DNA of 64,000 bases, from contig NC_080542.1 of NCBI RefSeq assembly GCF_028640845.1, positions 15,455,901 to 15,519,900 on the forward strand, read 5' to 3'. The notes beneath the pieces are model-generated. The model did not search any database, was not told the DNA's origin, and was given only the letters and a program-made list of their open reading frames with translations. Of this stretch, positions 58,314 through 64,000 are shown one piece after another. Each line of letters starts with the position of its first letter. The stretch's first letter is position 1. The stretch is from Ahaetulla prasina (lineage: Eukaryota; Chordata; Lepidosauria; Squamata; Colubridae). Made by a program: the position numbers and the translations under genes.

Positions 58314-59041
58314 GCAATTGACTTTTGTCAATTTGCAACATAGGATTAGCATTGTGAGGTGAGGTGAAAGATCTTTAATTCGTAAAGTGAATGGTGGTTA
58401 GATACAACTTTCCAAAACTCTTTATTCAGTAAATTCAGATTTATCATCTGTAAACATGTGCAAGAGTCAAACTGAATCAAATTATTTCAGACCCACTGGG
58501 TTTAAAGTGAGATTTGGCAGAAGGGTCACATTTTGCCTTTGCTAATTTAATTTTATTCTTGAATCTTTGACTGCTGTGGTAAGGCAGTTTTTAGACATTA
58601 AGGGTAATACATGAATGCAGTGCAAGTATAAACTCCATTGGTATGTTTGATGATATTTATCAATAAGCCCTCTTTTTGCTGAGTATTGCACATTTTATAA
58701 ATTATTTTAGAAAAGCAAAAAGTGCAGAAAGAAAGAAGAGAAAGAAATTCAGTAGAAAGAACAAGCTTCCGATTTCCGATTTCCTTTGCTTCCAGTAATA
58801 ACAAAATTATACCTTACTCTATAAGTACCAAAGAAAGCATACTCTTTTCTATTATCCAGTTTTTTCCTAATCAGTGAAATCACAAATCTTAAGTGAATTT
58901 TTCCAGTGTATGCAAAAATCTTAAGGGTTTTCCAGACAAAACACAGTAGTTTTTTTTCTTTACTATTCTAAATTAAAATTATTTTAGCCAACAAGTTCTT
59001 TCATCTTTACCAATCATAACTCTTTTGTGGGTATGATCAAA

Positions 59042-59570
59042 GTGTCAGGTTCCAGAAAGTCAGAATGAAAAACCACCAAACACAGTACTGGTTTGTAGAG
59101 TTTTATCTCTGCTATGGCATGAACTGACCAACAAGGAGTGCTTCAGCAAAACAATGAATTCTAATCAGGGTTAACTGCCCAGTGCTCCCCATCACCTTTT
59201 AAATGCTTCCTTCCTCTCTGCCCTATCACAAGGGCAATTCTGCCCCCACATGACCCCAGAACTGTCCGTTGAGCAGGCGGTTGCTGCCCAGTTGGTCTCA
59301 TTGTCGCAGCCACCTCAGCTGTTTACCACCATTGCTGTCCTTGTCACCGCTCAGCTGTTTGCTGCCATTGCTGCCCTTGCCGCCTCTCAGCTGTTAATGC
59401 TGCTGCAGCTCCATCGTTCTATTTGGAGGCCAAATGGATGGCGGAAAGTTAGTCCCAGATGGTGGGCGGCATTTGGATCAGTCAGTTGCAGTCTCCCCTG
59501 CTGGAATGGCAGCCCCAGGCCACCAGGCGTGCTGGAACTGACCCAAAGATTTTCAGTTTTGAGCATATAG
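59042..59570. mobile_element. LTR-like sequence between V2R-4 and V2R-5
   Basis: The start tgtcaggttccagaaag resembles 16257 (tgtcaacgttccagaaa). A GC-rich part follows at 59245-59540. The right end is not defined and the long reading in it is not convincing as a gene. Confidence 0.4.
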
Positions 59571-59922
59571 TAATCTTGCTGCAATTTTCATATATAAAAA
59601 TAAAGTTCCGTGGCTTTTTTCTCTAGTTATCTATGCATTTATCCTAAAAGAAATTTATCTGGTCTCAATTGTATATCAGTCTTCCCAATATTCTGAATTA
59701 TTTATTTGTATTCAAAATACTTTGGCTTTTTTACATGTCTACCATACATAATAAAATGACCATTCATGTTTTTCACATTTCCAGCAAAAAATAAAGGACT
59801 TTACACAACTTTGACAAATTTCTCTGGTGATAATTTCTAACAATACATCATTTTCTAAACATTATCTGGAGGACTAAAAATGAAAATTTTAATTCATTCA
59901 ACTATATATTTCCCCATTGTTC

Positions 59923-60204
59923 CATTATTATATTATATTATATTATATTATATTATATTATATTATATTATATTATATTATATTATATTATATTATATTA
60001 TATTATATTATATTATATTATATTATATTATATTATATTATATTATATTATATTATATTATATTATATTATATTATATTATATTATATTATATTATATTA
60101 TATTATATTATATTATATTATATTATATTATATTATATTATATTATATTATATTATATTATATTATATTATATTATATTATATTATATTATATTATATTA
60201 TATT
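59923..60204 (+). repeat. (TATTA)n pentanucleotide array
   Basis: About 280 bp of nearly perfect TATTA repeats. The YYIIL readings through it are artefacts. Confidence 0.97.
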
Positions 60205-60695
60205 GGTAATTGTCAATGTATAACTACAACTGAGAGCAGAATTTCGATCACTGAACAAAGCAGGGTAAAGGTTAGTATCATTAAGCTAGACATCCAAATG
60301 GCTCCTTTTTCAATTATTGCAATTCTGGCATTCCTGATTGCTGTCATTAAGCAATCCCCCTGATTAATAAGTGGACAGAGAAACTAAACACCCAGCCAAA
60401 GATTTTCAGCTCTGCGTTGAGATGAAATTCTACCAGCAGGCAGCTGTTTCACAGCAAAAGGGCTGTCTGCCAGAGCGTTTATTTCCCCAAATCTTCAGAA
60501 ACGAATCACCTGGATAGATGTGAGTGAAGACAAGTCATGTGGCTCCTTGTAGATAACAACAAACACCTTTAATCATGTCTTGAAACAAACCAAGAACCAA
60601 TGCATTCTGCAAAGTAGACCTATTCCATGAGCACAGCAAGACATTACTTAGGCTTTACCAGATCTCAGATCTCACCCCCAAATCATGTTCTAGGC

Positions 60696-60988
60696 CAGTG
60701 ATGGCTAACCTTTTCTGGACTGAGTGCCCAAAGTGCATGCATGCCAGAACCCCCAAAATTCAATGCGCTTGTGGACCCCATGCATGCCCCCTTCCCCCCG
60801 TGCATGTGTGTGCCCCCTGCATACCCCTTGCCCCCTGCACATGTCCAGCAGAGACCCAATAACCAGCTGGCCAGTGGGAGGTGCATATGCATGCATGATG
60901 GAGCTGAACTGGGGTGACGGCTCGCATGCCCACAGAGAGGGCACTGCGTGCCACCTGTGACACACATGCCATAGGTTTGCCATCACGG
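60696..60988. mobile_element. hAT-type MITE, 293 bp
   Basis: cagtgatggctaacctttt...gtttgccatcacgg with 8-bp duplication ttctaggc/ctctaggc (60688-60695, 60989-60996). Same family as 9322-9725. Confidence 0.82.
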
Positions 60989-61626
60989 CTCTAGGCTCTT
61001 CTGATTACTTTGCCCAATCAGACTCCACATCAGAGTGAATCTGAGCAAGTTTGTCCATCATATAGCCTAAATAATCTTCAGAAGAGATATCCAAAGTGCC
61101 CTTCTTAGCCAATATTGACTGGTTTTGTTCTAACAAGAATTGCTAGATGGCTGCCAGTGAATGCAATAAAAGTGAATAAATATTAAAATTTTGTCACCCA
61201 TATCCATACAAGATATTCCCTAATATGGTTTTTAAGCCATGTCACATCAGGCTCACTTTGCATCTTCCTCCAATGCCAAATTACACCTTAACCACCTAAA
61301 ACAAAAAACAGGCATAAACTATCACTTCTCATATGATTTCGCCACTCAATAATTTAAGGCAGAAAAATGTTTGCTATTCAAGGGTAACAAATGACAACTG
61401 AAAATGCTAAATTAAGAAAACAAATCATAGATTTATTAAAAATAAATAAAATTAAGCATAGATCTAAAAAGAGTGTAGAAATAGTTGCATCATTTCAGAT
61501 TGTTCAATTTTGCCTCCCATTTTGAAGTACAGAAGCAAGTCCATTTCAGCTAAATAAAATTGTAAACTGGTCACAGACTTCAAAATTGGAAAATTCTCCT
61601 AGAAATACCTATACATTTTTTAAAAA

Positions 61627-63485
61627 TTAAAACTTTCTTTTCATCAGCTGATGTTTATTGTTCAGTTCAGGTCTCATCACAATGATAAAACACTTGGGAA
61701 GAAAAATACACACCAATAAACCAGCACTGGAGGAGATCACGGAGAAGATCTCCACAGCCAACATATATTTTCCCCTTGTGCTTAGATAGGTTGGAATAAA
61801 ACACAACCAAACACTGCAGAAGACCAACATGCTGAAGGTGATGAATTTGGCTTCATTGAAGCTGTTAGGTAACTTCCTAGCTAGAAAAGCAGCAGAAAAA
61901 CTAACGAGAGCAAGAAAACCCATAAAGCCCAAAACACAGCAGAACATGACTGAGTCTTCTTTGCATTCCAGGATGACTTCTTCAGACATTGACTGCGCAT
62001 CAAAATCTGGATATGGTGGGGATGTTATCAGCCACACAGCACAAACACATATTTGAACAAAGGAGCAGGGAAAAATAATGTAGCTGACCATTCTTCCACC
62101 CACCCATTTCCTCAGTTTGGAACCAGGTTTGGTGGCCATGAATGCTAGAACTACAACAAAGGTTTTGGCCAATACACAAGAAATTGCTACAGAAAAGATG
62201 AGGCCAAAAGCTGGTTGTCGAAAAAGACACACAATCTTATTCGGTCTCCCAACAAATAAAAAGATACAAAGGAAAGAGAGGAGAAGGGAAAGTAGGAGTA
62301 TATAAGTGAGATTTCGGTTGTTGGCTTTGACGATGGGAGTGTCTTTGTGTTTCATGAATACTATGATGACCAAAGTTGTCATTAAAGAAAAACAAAGGGA
62401 AAGAACAGACAGACTGATCCCCAAAGGTTCTTCATAGGATAAAAAAGTGATCTGTTTTGGAATGCACATATTTTTCCTGGGATTTGGATATTTATCTACA
62501 GGACATGGAGAGCAGTCATCCATATCTAAAAGAGAACATAGTGGAATTGATACAGTTGATTATAGACAGTGTTGTATCCCAATGTCATAGTCCCATTATA
62601 TTTGGAAATTTCCTACCTTTCTCTTTTGATATTTTTCCTTCTGGGCACAGCCAGCAATCATAGCAGCAAAATGACTCTCCTTCTTTCTTGGCCTTGCTGT
62701 GTCCTGTCTCACAAGGATCATTACACAAAGATAAAGGTAACGCCTATCATTGAATGAAAAAGAATGTTTTAAGATACAGAGGGGAAATACATGCGTGGAG
62801 TGATACCGTTAAAGTAGAATTAACATAAAAGAAATGAACTGATAAGCAAAACTGATATGATGACATCATTTATTTGTTGTGAAATTATAATTCATTAAAT
62901 ATCTACAATTATTGGTATTTTGCAAAACCATCATCTCCTTTTTCCAAAGTCATTTTTAGTGCTGGTCAGTTAGTTTCCTCAACTTCTTAATTATGAACTG
63001 AAGAAATGTAATATACTGTATTGCAACTTTTACATCAAAACCATAGTCTATAAATCACAGAGGGCAGAGGGCACAAAGTAAATGGTACAATATTCTATAC
63101 CAAGTATTAGAAAAGTAAACGTTCTTATAGATATTTTTTTCCTTCTGGAGGACATTTGTTCTTAGGTTAGTTCAGAGATGATGCTCTGGAACACTCATCA
63201 ATATATATTTTATATTATATGAATGAAGACAGACCAATTTAGATATAAACAGCTAACCTGATTAAAGCCTACTGGCCACGTGATGGAATCTACAGAAATA
63301 TTGAAGAACTTCTCTGGTGGAGCTGTGGGATCTATCACTCCAACTTTGACCCTAAGAAAGGACTGGTTTGGGAATGTGATCCAATTGATTATATCAAATC
63401 CACCAATGAATTCTCCATTTGTATCAAAGGAGATCTTTTCACCAACACTGTTGTTGAATCTGACACTTCTCAGAAAAGAATGAAC
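61627..63485 (-). CDS. V2R-5: divergent vomeronasal type-2 receptor, 3' part (exons 4-6)
   Basis: Minus-strand gene cut by the window edge. In transcription order: exon 4 at 63485-63258 (228 bp), exon 5 at 62743-62617 (127 bp), exon 6 at 62525-61627 (stop included). Borders are AG/GT and the lengths and phases equal those of the plus-strand copies. Exon 4 encodes [18 protein letters not shown] and [12 protein letters not shown]. Exon 5 encodes [20 protein letters not shown] and [14 protein letters not shown]. Exon 6 encodes [15 protein letters not shown], then a complete 7TM domain ([46 protein letters not shown]) ending MKRKF. It differs clearly from V2R-1 to V2R-4, so it belongs to another V2R subfamily. 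Its introns are short (intron 5 is 91 bp, intron 4 is 514 bp) and show no insertion I recognise. Exons 1-3 should lie beyond 64000. It converges with V2R-4 across about 3.3 kb. Confidence 0.92.
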
Positions 63486-63561
63486 CTGAAATACAGAGAT
63501 AATCAAAGAGACACAAAGAAAGACAAAAGGAGGCAGAAATATATGTTCAAAACATAACAAT

Positions 63562-63612
63562 GAGTTATTGTTATAACAATGTTATAATTGTTATAACAAT
63601 TGTTATAACAAT
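63562..63612. repeat. Short palindromic TTGTTATAACAA repeats
   Basis: At least three copies of the self-complementary ttgttataacaa within 50 bp, in the V2R-5 intron upstream of exon 4. Probably a low-complexity expansion. Confidence 0.7.
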
Positions 63613-64000
63613 GCAGTTAAAATCCATAAGTACAAAAGCAAGAGAATAGTAAGACAAAATGTAATGTCCTTACATTTACTATATGTATGTTACTTTTCAA
63701 AAGAGACAGTAATGATCATAAGATACATGAGTTTATGGTGGCCTAGACAAGTGACACCGCACTGTATAATTGCATCACTTAGCAATGGATATTCAGCCCC
63801 AATTTCCATCACTAAATAAGGACTATCTGTAAAATGGACAGTAGAAAATAAAATCTAAAATTCATACAGAAAATAATTTTAGAATATAATATTCTATCTA
63901 AAGAAATAACTTATAATTTAAAGATGTTTAGCAGTAGAAATGGATGATTGCTGAAATGTGTTCAAAAAGAGACTGAACCAACATATCCTAAAGCAAAGGC

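Noticed and set aside
59250..59570. Reading of 106 codons between V2R-4 and V2R-5
   Set aside because: Ala/Gln/Leu-rich translation of repeated GCTGTT-like sequence in an LTR-like region; no domain, splice or start context.
59880..60363. Long tyrosine/isoleucine-rich open readings
   Set aside because: They are translations of the (TATTA)n microsatellite in different frames.

Overview
This window looks like nuclear DNA of a squamate reptile, most probably an advanced snake. It holds part of a tandem array of vomeronasal type-2 receptor (V2R, family C GPCR) genes. The snake assignment is inferred from repeat content: Bov-B LINEs, CR1 and L2 LINEs, tRNA-derived SINEs with a Bov-B-like tail, LINE tails that run into (AATAG)n microsatellites, GATA/GACA (Bkm-type) arrays and a Penelope-like element. 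Every gene-like feature I can support is a V2R; all other coding-like sequence belongs to mobile elements.

Layout. Four V2R copies lie head-to-tail on the + strand and one partial copy is convergent on the - strand at the right edge. V2R-1 (1716-15931) is a pseudogene with a lost splice acceptor, frameshifts in five of six exons and a nearly perfect 1.8 kb tandem duplication that repeats part of exon 3. V2R-2 (18498-25519) and V2R-3 (28023-41162) have six exons with open frames and canonical AG/GT boundaries, predicting about 883 and 884 aa. V2R-4 (43226-58313) is open in exons 2-6, but the start of exon 1 and the upstream block shared by the other copies are replaced by LINE sequence. V2R-5 (61627-63485, minus) shows exons 6, 5 and 4 of a more divergent and more compact V2R whose 5' exons lie beyond 64000.

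All copies share one architecture: exon 1 (start and signal peptide), exon 2 (292 bp), exon 3 (about 840 bp, bulk of the Venus-flytrap ligand domain), exon 4 (228 bp), exon 5 (127 bp, cysteine-rich domain) and exon 6 (about 900 bp, last cysteines plus the seven-transmembrane domain). The products would be chemoreceptors of vomeronasal sensory neurons.

Introns and intergenic DNA are packed with insertions, many with target-site duplications readable against the sister paralogues: hAT-type MITEs with 8-bp TSDs, SINEs with 12-15 bp TSDs, two solo LTRs with about 5-bp TSDs, a Ty3/gypsy chromovirus remnant with a recognisable chromodomain, and a 2.7 kb Penelope-like element with RT and GIY-YIG regions inside V2R-3 intron 4. 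I found no wholly novel system. The most interesting items are the indel-only tandem duplication, the LINE/exon fusion at V2R-4, a gene-conversion-like patch in V2R-4 exon 6, two hAT-type elements carrying the same coiled-coil-like reading, and one SINE head attached to two different LINE tails.
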